Source of the DNA: Chitinophagales bacterium
GTDB lineage: Bacteria; Bacteroidota; Bacteroidia; Chitinophagales; BACL12
Direction: 5' to 3'
DNA length: 15,759 bases
Assembly: GCA_014380545.1 (NCBI GenBank)
Contig: JACMJP010000485.1
Location: forward strand, 1-15,759
The notes beneath the pieces were generated by a model. The model was not told where the DNA came from. It did not search any database and was given only the letters and a program-made list of their open reading frames with translations. Each line of letters opens with the position of its first letter. Within the stretch, counting starts at the first letter, position 1. The translations under genes and the position numbers were made by a program. Positions 7,442 to 15,387 of the stretch are shown here, piece after piece.

Positions 7442-8446
7442 ATGAATTTGATTACCGGCGCAAACGGTTTAATTGGAAGTTATCTCTGCAGGTATTTATT
7501 GCAGCAGGGGGAAAAAATTCGTGCGATTAAAAGAAAAAATAGCGATTTAAGTTTAGTTGAAGATATTAAAAATGCTATTGATTGGGTTGATGCTGATATT
7601 ACGGACATTCTTTCCCTGGAAGATGCAATGCATGGAGTTGAAAAAATATATCATGCAGCAGGGTTTATTTCTTATGCAAAAAACCAGCGGAATAATTTAC
7701 TACGAATCAATGCAGAAGCAACTGCAAATGTTGTTAATGTTGCAATGGATAAGGGAATAAAAAAAATTTTATATGTAAGTTCTATTGCAGCGATCGGGAA
7801 AAATGTAAATAATAATATTGTAACTGAAGAAAATAAATGGGAAGGAAACAAAAATATTTCTGATTATTCACTCAGCAAATTTCTCGGAGAAAAAGAAGTT
7901 TGGCGGGGTATTGCAGAAGGTTTAAATGCTGTTATTATTAATCCTTCAATCGTTGTGGGTGCAGGGAATTGGAACCAGGGCCCGTGCAAATTATTTACAA
8001 CCGTAAATAATGGTTTTAAATTCTATACAGAAGGAACAACCGGATACGTTGATGTACGGGATGTTGTTAAAATTGCGTATCAACTAATGAATAGTTCTAT
8101 TACCTCAGAACGGTTTATTTTAAATAGTGAGAATATTATTTTCCGGGATTATTTTTTTATGATAGCAGATGCTATTGATAAAAAACGGCCCGGTATAAAA
8201 GCAAACAAGTTTTTATCGTCACTTGCATGGAGGGCCGAAGCCGTTAAATATTTCCTTACCGGCAAAGAACCTTCCGTTACAAAACAAACAGCCAAAATTG
8301 CAAACAGTACTTATTATTATGATAATTCAAAAATTATGAAAGCTTTGAATTATCAATTCACCCCAATTGAATATACTATTCAGGAATCTGCAAAATATTT
8401 TAAACTATATTTACAAACAGGAAAATTCGGACATCTCGATTTTTAA
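7442..8446 (+). CDS. Extended SDR, NAD(P)-dependent epimerase/dehydratase-like protein
   Basis: 334 residues. The N-terminal Rossmann fold has the extended-SDR nucleotide motif TGANGLIG (5-12). AD in DADIT (50-54) is the usual acidic adenine contact. The HAAG segment lies at 71-74, and the catalytic set is Ser113/Ser114 (YVSSIAAIG), Tyr142 and Lys146 (YSLSK). NPSIVVGAG (167-175) is the standard segment after the active site. The overall pattern resembles the dihydroflavonol-4-reductase-like/NAD-dependent epimerase group often annotated in Bacteroidota; the actual substrate cannot be told from sequence. It is cytoplasmic, with no signal peptide. Its ATG follows anmK by 64 bases with no terminator seen, and its stop is one base before the next ATG, so it probably forms an operon with the HAD gene. 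Confidence 0.88.
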   Translation: MNLITGANGLIGSYLCRYLLQQGEKIRAIKRKNSDLSLVEDIKNAIDWVDADITDILSLEDAMHGVEKIYHAAGFISYAKNQRNNLLRINAEATANVVNVAMDKGIKKILYVSSIAAIGKNVNNNIVTEENKWEGNKNISDYSLSKFLGEKEVWRGIAEGLNAVIINPSIVVGAGNWNQGPCKLFTTVNNGFKFYTEGTTGYVDVRDVVKIAYQLMNSSITSERFILNSENIIFRDYFFMIADAIDKKRPGIKANKFLSSLAWRAEAVKYFLTGKEPSVTKQTAKIANSTYYYDNSKIMKALNYQFTPIEYTIQESAKYFKLYLQTGKFGHLDF

Positions 8447-8447
8447 T

Positions 8448-9143
8448 ATGCAATTATTTAAAAACATCAAACATATTTTTTTTGATCTTGATAATACATT
8501 GTGGGACTTTTCAGGAAATTCAAAACGCATAGTATATGAAATGTATCATCAGTTTAATCTTGCCGAAAAAGGCATAAAGGATTTCGAAATATTTCATGCA
8601 CAATATAAATTTCGTAATGAAAATTTATGGCATGCTTACAGCTTTGGAAATGCAACAAGAGAAGAAGTGCGCCTGCACCGGTTTTTATATACTTTAGATG
8701 ATTTTGGTGTTACCGATTATGCAATAGCCATGCAAATGGCAGATCATTATGTTCATCATACAAAAAATCAAACTGATCTGCTGCCATATACAGTTGAGAT
8801 TTTAGACCATTTACAAAATGCATATCAGCTTCATATAATTACAAATGGTTTTAATGAAGTACAGTATTTTAAATTAAAAAATTGCAGTATTGATCGCTAC
8901 TTTAAAACTGTTACAACTGCAGAAGAAGCAAAATGCCTGAAACCAGATAAAAGGATTTTTGAAATTGCATTACAAAAAGCATATGCACTTGCAGCGGAAA
9001 GTCTTTATATTGGAGATACTCCAACTGTTGATGGTGCCGGTTCCATAAATGCAGGAATGCAATTTATTTTCTTTAACCCTGATAAAAAAGAAAACAGTAA
9101 AGGGTATTTTCAAATTCATTCCCTTGAAGAATTAAAAATTTAA
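8448..9143 (+). CDS. HAD-superfamily hydrolase, YjjG-type nucleotidase family
   Basis: 231 residues. The ATG at 8448 is chosen because it lies one base after the stop of the SDR gene and puts the HAD motif near the N-terminus; the frame is open further upstream, inside the SDR gene. Motif I is FFDLDNTLWD with nucleophile Asp13 and Asp15, motif II is IITNG with Thr132, motif III is Lys165 in CLKPDK, and motif IV is IGDTPTVD with Asp190 and Asp195. The all-helical C1-type cap lies between motifs I and II. Sequence pattern and length fit the YjjG/pyrimidine 5'-nucleotidase branch, which dephosphorylates non-canonical pyrimidine nucleotides, but the substrate is uncertain and a general phosphatase is possible. 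It is the last gene of the + strand run, ending before a strong terminator. Confidence 0.88.
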   Translation: MQLFKNIKHIFFDLDNTLWDFSGNSKRIVYEMYHQFNLAEKGIKDFEIFHAQYKFRNENLWHAYSFGNATREEVRLHRFLYTLDDFGVTDYAIAMQMADHYVHHTKNQTDLLPYTVEILDHLQNAYQLHIITNGFNEVQYFKLKNCSIDRYFKTVTTAEEAKCLKPDKRIFEIALQKAYALAAESLYIGDTPTVDGAGSINAGMQFIFFNPDKKENSKGYFQIHSLEELKI

Positions 9144-9183
9144 TACTTATATCACCTTTTCTTAAAAGAAAACAAGAGCAATA

Positions 9184-9217
9184 AAAAAATCCGTTAGAAA
9201 GCTCCAACGGATTTTTT
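9184..9217. terminator. Bidirectional intrinsic terminator between convergent genes
   Basis: A perfect 12-bp inverted repeat: AAAAAATCCGTT (9184-9195) and AACGGATTTTTT (9206-9217), with a 10-base loop. It gives a CCGTT/AACGG stem core with an A-tract on one side and a T-tract on the other, so it can stop transcription from both directions. It sits between the stop of the HAD gene (9143) and that of the opposing gene (9241), as expected for convergent operons. Confidence 0.9.
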
Positions 9218-9240
9218 ATCTGAACACTGATGAGAAGCGT

Positions 9241-10824
9241 TTATTGTATTTGGATTGTTTTTACTATCGAATAATCTCCTGATGTAATTGTTACATAGTA
9301 CATTCCTTTTGTAAATGCATTGCTGTTTATTTCAGTTTCATCATCGCTGATAGAAATTGTACTTATTATTTCACCTACTACATTTGATATAGTTGCTGTA
9401 GCATCTTTTATTTCTGCAGGAAGTTCAATAACAAAATGATCTGTTGCAGGATTTGGATATATTTCTATATTATTAAATGCAGTTGGTAACTGACCAATAC
9501 CTGAAGTAGTGGAAACCTGTTTGCAGGTATTTGCATTACATCCATTTGCATTTGTAGTTGTCAAACATACGTTATATGTTCCGCCTGTTGCATAACTGTG
9601 TACCGGGTTTTCTTCTGTTGAAACACTCCCATCATCAAAATTCCATGACCAGCTAACAGCATCCTCTTCTGTACTTGCAAAAGAAACTGTTGCATCAGTC
9701 GTTGAGAATGTATAATCAGCTTTGGCTTCATCATTTAAATTAAATGTGAGCGTATTATAAATGTATCCTGACTGCGGGTTATATAATTGAAGAATAATTG
9801 TTTCCACCCCTTCGTCTTCTGCATCTTCAATTGGAATAATTGGCAATATTGCATTCGTCATTCCTGCAGGGATTGTAATTTGTTCACCTATTAATTCATA
9901 GTCACTTCCATTTATTGCAGTTCCGCTGATATGATAATCAATTACCAGATCTTCTGCACCGGGAACATAATTTATGAAATCAATATATCCGTTTGAACAT
10001 TTTTCTCCTGCGCCTATAGCATCTCCATCACCATAATAACCTGTTCCCATTCGTAAGCTCCCGAGTGAGCCTGTTTTTAAAAATACACCTGTATCATAAA
10101 TCCCATCACCTGCGTCAGCAACAGCAATTTTCATATGATAAGTTTCACCCGATATAGTTGCAATTTTTCCTTCCATAACAACAGTAATTCCATCATACTG
10201 AATATAAAACGGATCACTATAATATGGTTCTTCATATCCATCACCATTATGAATATAATAATCACTGTAGCTATAATCATTTACATTATTAATTGCAACG
10301 GGAACATCTGTTCCGGGAACTGTTGCGATATTTACGGCGTCAGTAATACCGGGACCACTTACCCAAAATGCAAATACATCATTAAAAGATGAACCAACCC
10401 ATTCAAGATATTCTTCTGAGCCGAATACATAATTAATTCTTACTGTATCCGCCATTACTGTCATATCAAATTCAATAAGGCATGCTTCATAAGTATAATA
10501 ACCAGGAATCAACTCATCAAGATCAGCATCGCCTCCATAACCATTCCATGCACTTGCACTTCCGCTGGTGTTTGGTCCTGTTGCATTTAAAATAGAGCCT
10601 GATGTAAGCACAATGCCACTGTCAATTCCAACATTTGCTGCTGACGAATTATAAAAACCCGAAGCTGTATCAGCACAAGTGCGTACCAGGTTGCTGACTG
10701 TTACACCGGGTCCGGCAAGTGAGTAAATAAATGTTGTATCGTTTGGTTCTGTCCAAACTGTTAATTGTGCTTTTGTGAATAATACGAATGAGGAAAGAAT
10801 TAGTACGAGGAAAATTTTCTTCAT
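9241..10824 (-). CDS. Secreted choice-of-anchor L / PKD protein with type A T9SS tail
   Basis: 527 residues. Signal peptide 1-19 (KKIFLVLIL, cleavage near TKA-Q). Residues 35-250 fit the choice-of-anchor L domain: GVTVSNLV, the DSGIVLTSG segment, Asp/Gly-rich stretches, and FGSEEYLEWVGSSFNDVFAF (134-153). Residues about 262-365 look like a Calx-beta-like strand domain (SNGYIDF start, EDEGVETIIL). A PKD domain is at 369-438 (WSWNFDDGS, YATGGTYNV). The type A T9SS sorting tail spans 452-527 (IYPNPATD, GMYYVTI, ending IQIQ). It should be exported by T9SS and surface-attached or released; the anchor-L domain is known mainly by its association with varied sorting tails and has no firm function. 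The gene has its own candidate promoter, and its upstream neighbour, the sulfatase gene, ends in its own terminator, so it is probably monocistronic. Confidence 0.9.
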   Translation of the reverse strand: MKKIFLVLILSSFVLFTKAQLTVWTEPNDTTFIYSLAGPGVTVSNLVRTCADTASGFYNSSAANVGIDSGIVLTSGSILNATGPNTSGSASAWNGYGGDADLDELIPGYYTYEACLIEFDMTVMADTVRINYVFGSEEYLEWVGSSFNDVFAFWVSGPGITDAVNIATVPGTDVPVAINNVNDYSYSDYYIHNGDGYEEPYYSDPFYIQYDGITVVMEGKIATISGETYHMKIAVADAGDGIYDTGVFLKTGSLGSLRMGTGYYGDGDAIGAGEKCSNGYIDFINYVPGAEDLVIDYHISGTAINGSDYELIGEQITIPAGMTNAILPIIPIEDAEDEGVETIILQLYNPQSGYIYNTLTFNLNDEAKADYTFSTTDATVSFASTEEDAVSWSWNFDDGSVSTEENPVHSYATGGTYNVCLTTTNANGCNANTCKQVSTTSGIGQLPTAFNNIEIYPNPATDHFVIELPAEIKDATATISNVVGEIISTISISDDETEINSNAFTKGMYYVTITSGDYSIVKTIQIQ

Positions 10825-10846
10825 AGTTTTTTTGTTTTTAGGTTGA

Positions 10847-10854
10847 TAAAGTTA
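10847..10854 (-). promoter_or_regulatory. Candidate -7 box for the choice-of-anchor L gene
   Basis: Read on the - strand this is TAACTTTA, 7 of 8 to TAnnTTTG, within TAACTTTATC, the same 10-mer seen before the gene at 3704. It lies 22 bases upstream of the ATG at 10824. The leader between is A-rich (CAAAAAAACT directly before the start), a usual Bacteroidota initiation context. Confidence 0.4.
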
Positions 10855-10860
10855 GCGCTA
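10853..10860. repeat. TAGCGCTA palindrome abutting the -7 box
   Basis: A perfect 8-bp palindrome, TAGCGCTA, overlaps the upstream edge of the candidate -7 box by two bases. This is a place where a repressor could block the promoter, but an 8-bp palindrome can arise by chance. Confidence 0.25.
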
Positions 10861-10933
10861 TTCTGAAAAGAAAATAATTTTTATGTCAAAAGATTGTAAT
10901 GATATTGTCAGTATTTTTTCGGATAGAACTCAA

Positions 10934-10965
10934 TATTATTCATAAAAAAACCCTTGCGTTTCTGC
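10934..10965 (-). terminator. Intrinsic terminator of the sulfatase gene
   Basis: On the - strand the arm AAAAACCTTTGC, a 6-base loop (AGAAAC) and the arm GCAAGGGTTTTT form a 12-bp stem with one A-C mismatch, followed by a run of seven T. It begins about 40 bases after the stop of the sulfatase gene (11007) and separates it from the next - strand gene. Confidence 0.85.
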
Positions 10966-11006
10966 AAAGGTTTTTCCGGTCATGAATAAAAAAATATAAA
11001 TAATAA

Positions 11007-13538
11007 TTATTCAATTTTAATAAAACTTTGTGTTTCGTTTACATCTTCTCCGGTTATTTTCACAAAATAACATCCCGGCATAAATGAAGAAGTATTGAAT
11101 TGTAAATTATCTGTTTCGTTCGGAGCAGCAACTTGTTGCTCACTCATTTTAATTCCGGCACTGTTATAAACAGAGGCAACATATGAGTTTTGCGGCCCGG
11201 ATACAGAAACAAATATTTCATCTTTCACAGGATTTGGATTTAATCGCAATTCAACATGTATAAATTCACCCAAATTGATAATTATACTATCAGAAACTGT
11301 GCATATATTGCTGTCAATATCCAGTTGTGCAGTTATAACAACGGTATATGTTCCGTAATCAGCATATAAATGACGATACTGATATAAATCAGAAGAAATT
11401 ATATTTGTAAGATATTGAATGTGTCCATCTCCATAAGTAATTTTTGCACTTTTTGTATTTTCAGGAAAGTCCACATTTTTCAAAAACACTCTTTTATCAA
11501 TAGTCTTTGATTTAAATGAGGGATATTTTGTTTTATCATCATACACCGTGTAAGGTATCATATCATAAGCATACATAACTGTATGCGTAGTATCGTATAG
11601 CGCCACATAAATAATAAAATCCTGTTCATTAACTCCTGCTGCAGTGTCCGCAGGGATAGATAAACTTGTGCTTAAACCAGTCATTTCATTCTCATCCAGG
11701 CTGGTCCACCAGATAACTTGTAAACCCTCAGGCAACGTATCTAAAATATTTCCTTCAGGATTTAATAAATTAACGGAAAACGGTATTTGTTCCGTGCTGC
11801 GGTGATAGCATGTATTATCTTCCGGAATAATTGTAATAGAATATGGTTGTTGCAGATACAATGCAGAATCAGGGATAAATTGTTGCAGATATTCTTTTAC
11901 GATTTTATAATCAGGATCATTTATAAGGTTATTCCATTCATTAGGATCAACTTCCCTGTTAATACCTACCTCATATAATTCTTCTTCAAAATAACTTAAA
12001 GAATCATTACATGTTAAGTCTTCTCCATCACCATTTGATCTCCATCTTATATAATGGAACCGGTCGCTCCTTACTGAATAATTAGGATAACAACTTCCCT
12101 GTTCATCAAAAAAAGAGCGGATAGTTGTAAGTGCCGGTTTTTCCCAATTTGCCTGCGGATTTTCAATTAATGTTGCAAAACTTTCACCATCCAAATATCT
12201 GCTGCTGTCAGGAAATGTCGGATATTCTATTTCAACCATATCACAAAGCGTTGGAAATATATCAACAAGGCCTACGGGTTTATTGCAAACTAAACCTCCC
12301 GGCTTTCTGGGATCTTTAATTACCAAAGGCACTCTTATATCCGTTTCCCATAATGCACTTTTTAACCAGTGTGTTTTTTCTCCTAATGAAAATCCATGAT
12401 CACTCACAAGAACAATAATTGTATTATTATAAACATCAGGAAACATTCTGAGAGAATCTAAAACCCTTCCTACATGATAATCAGCAAATCGTATTGCTGC
12501 TAAATAACCAAGAACTGAATTACCTCTTAGCGTTTCCTCCAACAGTATGATTCTTTCAGAATCAGATAAGGCCGAATCAACCACAACACCAAAATTTTCA
12601 ATTAATGATTCTGCTTTATTTAAAACATTTTGATGCACTTTATGTTGTCTTGCTATATTTTGGGCAACGGGGCCTAAATTATAATAATCACCCCACAAAG
12701 TATCCGGTTGCGGTGGCATAACCACACCATTATAAGGAAAGGTGTCTACCGGACGATTATATGGATATTCGAATGGCTGTGCATAATAATCATTATTATA
12801 GTAGTCAAGAAAATAATGGTCAGGTATGAGGATGTCAATGTGCGGCATTTTTATACCGAGCGCAAGAAAGAATGGCTCACCGCATGTATTTTGAGTACCA
12901 AGTGAAAATCTTTTCAGAAATGCTGCAGCAGAGTCTGCAGACCTTGTATCCTGTAATAATGGTTCAAGACTATCTGCGATGGAAGCAACTTTAAAACTTG
13001 GTGCACATTCGTTAGGAATGTCTTTAATGCTTCCGGCATCTTTAACATAGAGTTTTTTATTCCATGAGTTTTCTTTTATGCAAGGGTTACTATTATTTGT
13101 CTTATCATAATCACCATCTCTTTCCGCCCCATGAAATATTTTTCCGATTGTATAAGTATAATAACCATTCTCCCGAAAATGTTCAGGCAGTGTAACTATA
13201 AATTCATTTCCGTTAGCTGCTGTAAAATTCTCTCTGAAAAATTCATTGTACTCATCAAGCCTGTCAATTTTGGTATACGCACAATCTTTTCCTGAAAGGA
13301 GGGTAGTTCTTGATGGGGCGCAAATAGGAGAAGGGCAATATGCTGATAAAAAGGTTACCCCTTCCTGTTCAATTTCAAAAATGTTTGGTGTAATAGTTTG
13401 AGGGTGTCCATCAAATCCTTCTACCCAATCATTCATATCATCAAAAACAATAAATAGAATGTTAGGTTTTTCAGCAGTTTGACTTAAAGTGATTGAAGAT
13501 ATGGCAATAAATGCCATTAATAGCAGTGAGTGTTTCAT
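11007..13538 (-). CDS. Secreted sulfatase with PKD-like domain and type A T9SS tail
   Basis: 843 residues. Signal peptide 1-19 (ITLSQ). The sulfatase domain (24 to about 560) starts PNILFIVFDDMNDW with metal ligands Asp33/Asp34. The active-site motif is CAPSRTTLLSG with Cys73, to be converted to formylglycine. GKIFHG (133-138), MPH (231-233) and SDHGFSLGEKTHW (379-391) supply the remaining active-site Lys, His and Asp residues. The pattern is nearest to the iduronate-2-sulfatase-like branch. The enzyme hydrolyses sulfate esters, probably of sulfated polysaccharides, but the substrate cannot be told. After it come an Ig-like stretch (about 565-670), a PKD-like domain (675-757, ITYGDG core) and a type A T9SS tail (764-843, LNPNPVKDE, ending FIKIE), so it acts outside the cell. 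No sulfatase-maturing enzyme, SusC/SusD pair or glycoside hydrolase lies in the window. It is bounded by its own promoter candidate and terminator. Confidence 0.93.
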   Translation of the reverse strand: MKHSLLLMAFIAISSITLSQTAEKPNILFIVFDDMNDWVEGFDGHPQTITPNIFEIEQEGVTFLSAYCPSPICAPSRTTLLSGKDCAYTKIDRLDEYNEFFRENFTAANGNEFIVTLPEHFRENGYYTYTIGKIFHGAERDGDYDKTNNSNPCIKENSWNKKLYVKDAGSIKDIPNECAPSFKVASIADSLEPLLQDTRSADSAAAFLKRFSLGTQNTCGEPFFLALGIKMPHIDILIPDHYFLDYYNNDYYAQPFEYPYNRPVDTFPYNGVVMPPQPDTLWGDYYNLGPVAQNIARQHKVHQNVLNKAESLIENFGVVVDSALSDSERIILLEETLRGNSVLGYLAAIRFADYHVGRVLDSLRMFPDVYNNTIIVLVSDHGFSLGEKTHWLKSALWETDIRVPLVIKDPRKPGGLVCNKPVGLVDIFPTLCDMVEIEYPTFPDSSRYLDGESFATLIENPQANWEKPALTTIRSFFDEQGSCYPNYSVRSDRFHYIRWRSNGDGEDLTCNDSLSYFEEELYEVGINREVDPNEWNNLINDPDYKIVKEYLQQFIPDSALYLQQPYSITIIPEDNTCYHRSTEQIPFSVNLLNPEGNILDTLPEGLQVIWWTSLDENEMTGLSTSLSIPADTAAGVNEQDFIIYVALYDTTHTVMYAYDMIPYTVYDDKTKYPSFKSKTIDKRVFLKNVDFPENTKSAKITYGDGHIQYLTNIISSDLYQYRHLYADYGTYTVVITAQLDIDSNICTVSDSIIINLGEFIHVELRLNPNPVKDEIFVSVSGPQNSYVASVYNSAGIKMSEQQVAAPNETDNLQFNTSSFMPGCYFVKITGEDVNETQSFIKIE

Positions 13539-13569
13539 AATCTTGGTGGTTTACAATTGGTTCTGTTTG

Positions 13570-13600
13570 TAAAAGTACAATAATTAATTACACCGGGCAA
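13570..13600 (-). promoter_or_regulatory. Promoter candidate for the sulfatase gene (-33/-7)
   Basis: On the - strand, TTG (13598-13600), a 20-base spacer and TACTTTTA (13570-13577, 7 of 8 to TAnnTTTG) fit the Bacteroidota -33/-7 layout. The ATG at 13538 is 31 bases downstream. This is the best-spaced promoter in the window. Confidence 0.5.
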
Positions 13601-13615
13601 TCCCTAAATTCGGTG
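13591..13615. repeat. Inverted repeat in the gldH-sulfatase gap
   Basis: CACCG (13591-13595) and CGGTG (13611-13615) are perfect inverted arms around a 15-base loop. They flank the proposed -33 TTG of the sulfatase promoter. It could be an operator or a weak 3'-end hairpin for gldH; no T-run of the kind needed for a terminator follows. Confidence 0.3.
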
Positions 13616-13665
13616 ATTTGTATAAATATTTTAAATATGCGAAAAAAAATTTAACAGACTGTATA

Positions 13666-14142
13666 TCAGAACCTTTCTATCCTGATTCCTATATCTAAAA
13701 TATTGGTGACAGGATTTATACGCATATCTTGCTCAATAAGGAAAGTATAAGTGCCCGTTTGTGTAAAGGTAAAATTGGGCATTACCAATACTGAATTATA
13801 GCACACACCATCAACACAGTTTCCTGTCCATGCTCCGTTATCCTGTGCAAGTTGTACATTCACTTTGTCTTCTGTTCTGCTGCTGTCAGGTAAAATAGTT
13901 GTAATCCGCAGCCACATATTATTAAATGCGTATGCATCTGTATGTCTTACATTAATAAATAAGTTATAAATACTTGCAGAATCTATTATTGTTACTTCAA
14001 ACTTTTTTGCATCATCATACATCCATGTATTTTTTTCTATGGAAATATTTTTATCATACAGATTAGTTTTTGTGCATCCGGTTATTGCGCACACACAAGC
14101 AAAAATGATAATTGTATCTGCAAGAAAATTATTTTTTGTCAC
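13666..14142 (-). CDS. gldH: Gliding motility lipoprotein GldH
   Basis: 158 residues from the GTG at 14142. This start gives a lipoprotein signal peptide (K3, hydrophobic core IIIFACVCAI, lipobox ITGC with Cys23). The frame stays open upstream inside ricT, but that extension is a lysine-rich reading of the RicT tail with no signal peptide. The mature part has the GldH pattern: LYDKN near the N-terminus, NVRHTDAYAFNNMWLRI, LAQDNGAWTGNC and a C-terminal QDMR-NP-LDIGIRIE block. GldH is an envelope lipoprotein needed for gliding in Flavobacterium johnsoniae, where it supports the machinery that works with T9SS; its exact role is unclear. It overlaps the ricT end by 14 bases, implying co-transcription and likely translational coupling in holB-ricT-gldH order. 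Five T9SS cargo genes in the same window fit the context. Confidence 0.92.
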   Translation of the reverse strand: MTKNNFLADTIIIFACVCAITGCTKTNLYDKNISIEKNTWMYDDAKKFEVTIIDSASIYNLFINVRHTDAYAFNNMWLRITTILPDSSRTEDKVNVQLAQDNGAWTGNCVDGVCYNSVLVMPNFTFTQTGTYTFLIEQDMRINPVTNILDIGIRIERF

Positions 14143-15382
14143 GATTGCCGGGATTAAAATTCCTGTTCTTTTGCTGATTGGGTTTATTTGGATTTTGACG
14201 GGGTTTATTTTCCTGCCTTGGGGTTTTATCCTGATTGCCAGTATTTTTAAATTTATTTTGCTGATGCTGTTTTTGTTTTCTTTTCTGCTCCGCTTTTTCA
14301 ATTGTCTTTAATGAAACATGACCTGTTACATCTACAAATTCTATATCTTTTTCAACGGCTTCCTGCACAAAAACAAATGTTTCTAAACCGGCCGGCTTTT
14401 CATTGAGCTTATTCATTGCAAGAATCTCATTTACCTTTTCTAATGGTAATGGATATTGTTTTCCGCCTAAAGGGAATTCATACACCATGCGCTGTTTAAA
14501 AATATCTCTTTTTATAAGATGTGCGTCTCCCTTTTCTGTTCTTAATATATCTGAATTTTCAGGAAATGCCTGCAATGCATCCATATAAGTATCCAATTCA
14601 TAATTCAAACAACATTTTAATCGTCCGCACTGCCCCGATAATTTTGATTGATTGATACTTAAGTTCTGATATCTAGCTGCATTTGTTGAAACGGATTTAA
14701 AATCCTGCAGCCAGGTACTGCAGCATAATTCTCTTCCGCAACTTCCAATACCGCCAATTTTCCCGGCTTCCTGCCTTGCTCCTATCTGACGCATTTCAAT
14801 TTTTACCTTAAATTCCCTTGCAAATATTTTTATTAATTCCCGGTAATCAACCCTGCCATCTGCTATATAATAAAATGTTGCTTTCTTTTTATCACCCTGA
14901 TATTCAACATCACCAATTTTCATTTCTAATTTTAATTCCCTTGCATATACCCTCGCCTTCAGCATTGTTGCCCCTTCCATCGCCCTGCCTTCCATGAGTT
15001 TTTGCAGATCATTATCATGGGCCATGCGCAATATTTTTAGATACTCTGCATTCAAATCTGCCTTTCTTTTTTTCATCTGTAACTTAACCAACTCACCGCT
15101 TAAAGTAATTCTTCCAACATCATAACCACTATCTGATTCCACACAAACCATATCACCGGTCATGATATCTAATTTATTTTTATTCGCAAAAAAACCTTTG
15201 CGTACACCATTTTTGAAACTTATTTCATGTATATGAAACTGCTGGTCTAAAGGAACGGGAATATGAGATAGCCAATCAAAAGTATTTAAGCGATTACACC
15301 CGCCTGTTGCGCAATTTCCATGACTGCCGCAACCTTGAGGTTTTCCTCCCGCTATTGCCACTGAACATCCTGTACAACTCAT
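14129..15382 (-). CDS. ricT: PSP1-domain protein, RicT/YaaT family
   Basis: 417 residues. The PSP1 C-terminal region (about 90-300) carries the family cysteine signature CGRELCC (215-221) and CGRLKCCLNYE (252-262). In Bacillus the RicA-RicF-RicT complex binds Fe-S clusters and acts on RNase Y-dependent mRNA processing; the Bacteroidota role is not established and no RicA or RicF is visible here. An N-terminal extension adds a cysteine cluster (C3, C6, C18, C24, C29), ending in NRLNTFDWL. The last 55 or so residues (363-417) are a disordered Lys/Gln/Asn/Pro-rich basic tail that might bind nucleic acid (inference). It is cytoplasmic. It starts 36 bases after holB and overlaps gldH. A TAnnTTTG box lies directly before its ATG. 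Confidence 0.92.
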   Translation of the reverse strand: MSCTGCSVAIAGGKPQGCGSHGNCATGGCNRLNTFDWLSHIPVPLDQQFHIHEISFKNGVRKGFFANKNKLDIMTGDMVCVESDSGYDVGRITLSGELVKLQMKKRKADLNAEYLKILRMAHDNDLQKLMEGRAMEGATMLKARVYARELKLEMKIGDVEYQGDKKKATFYYIADGRVDYRELIKIFAREFKVKIEMRQIGARQEAGKIGGIGSCGRELCCSTWLQDFKSVSTNAARYQNLSINQSKLSGQCGRLKCCLNYELDTYMDALQAFPENSDILRTEKGDAHLIKRDIFKQRMVYEFPLGGKQYPLPLEKVNEILAMNKLNEKPAGLETFVFVQEAVEKDIEFVDVTGHVSLKTIEKAEQKRKQKQHQQNKFKNTGNQDKTPRQENKPRQNPNKPNQQKNRNFNPGNRDKK

Positions 15383-15387
15383 AGAGG

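Noticed and set aside
8367..8447. Upstream start for the HAD gene within the SDR gene
   Set aside because: It would add 27 residues before the motif I region and overlap the SDR coding end; the ATG one base after the SDR stop is the better start.
13621..13665. Terminator for gldH at the T8 run (13642-13649 on the - strand)
   Set aside because: The only hairpin before it is ACAG/CTGT with a one-base loop, which cannot form; the T-run alone is not enough.
14143..14301. Longer gldH reading frame starting inside ricT at 14301
   Set aside because: The added residues are a frame-shifted reading of the Lys-rich RicT tail; starting at the GTG at 14142 gives a normal lipoprotein signal and the usual GldH length.
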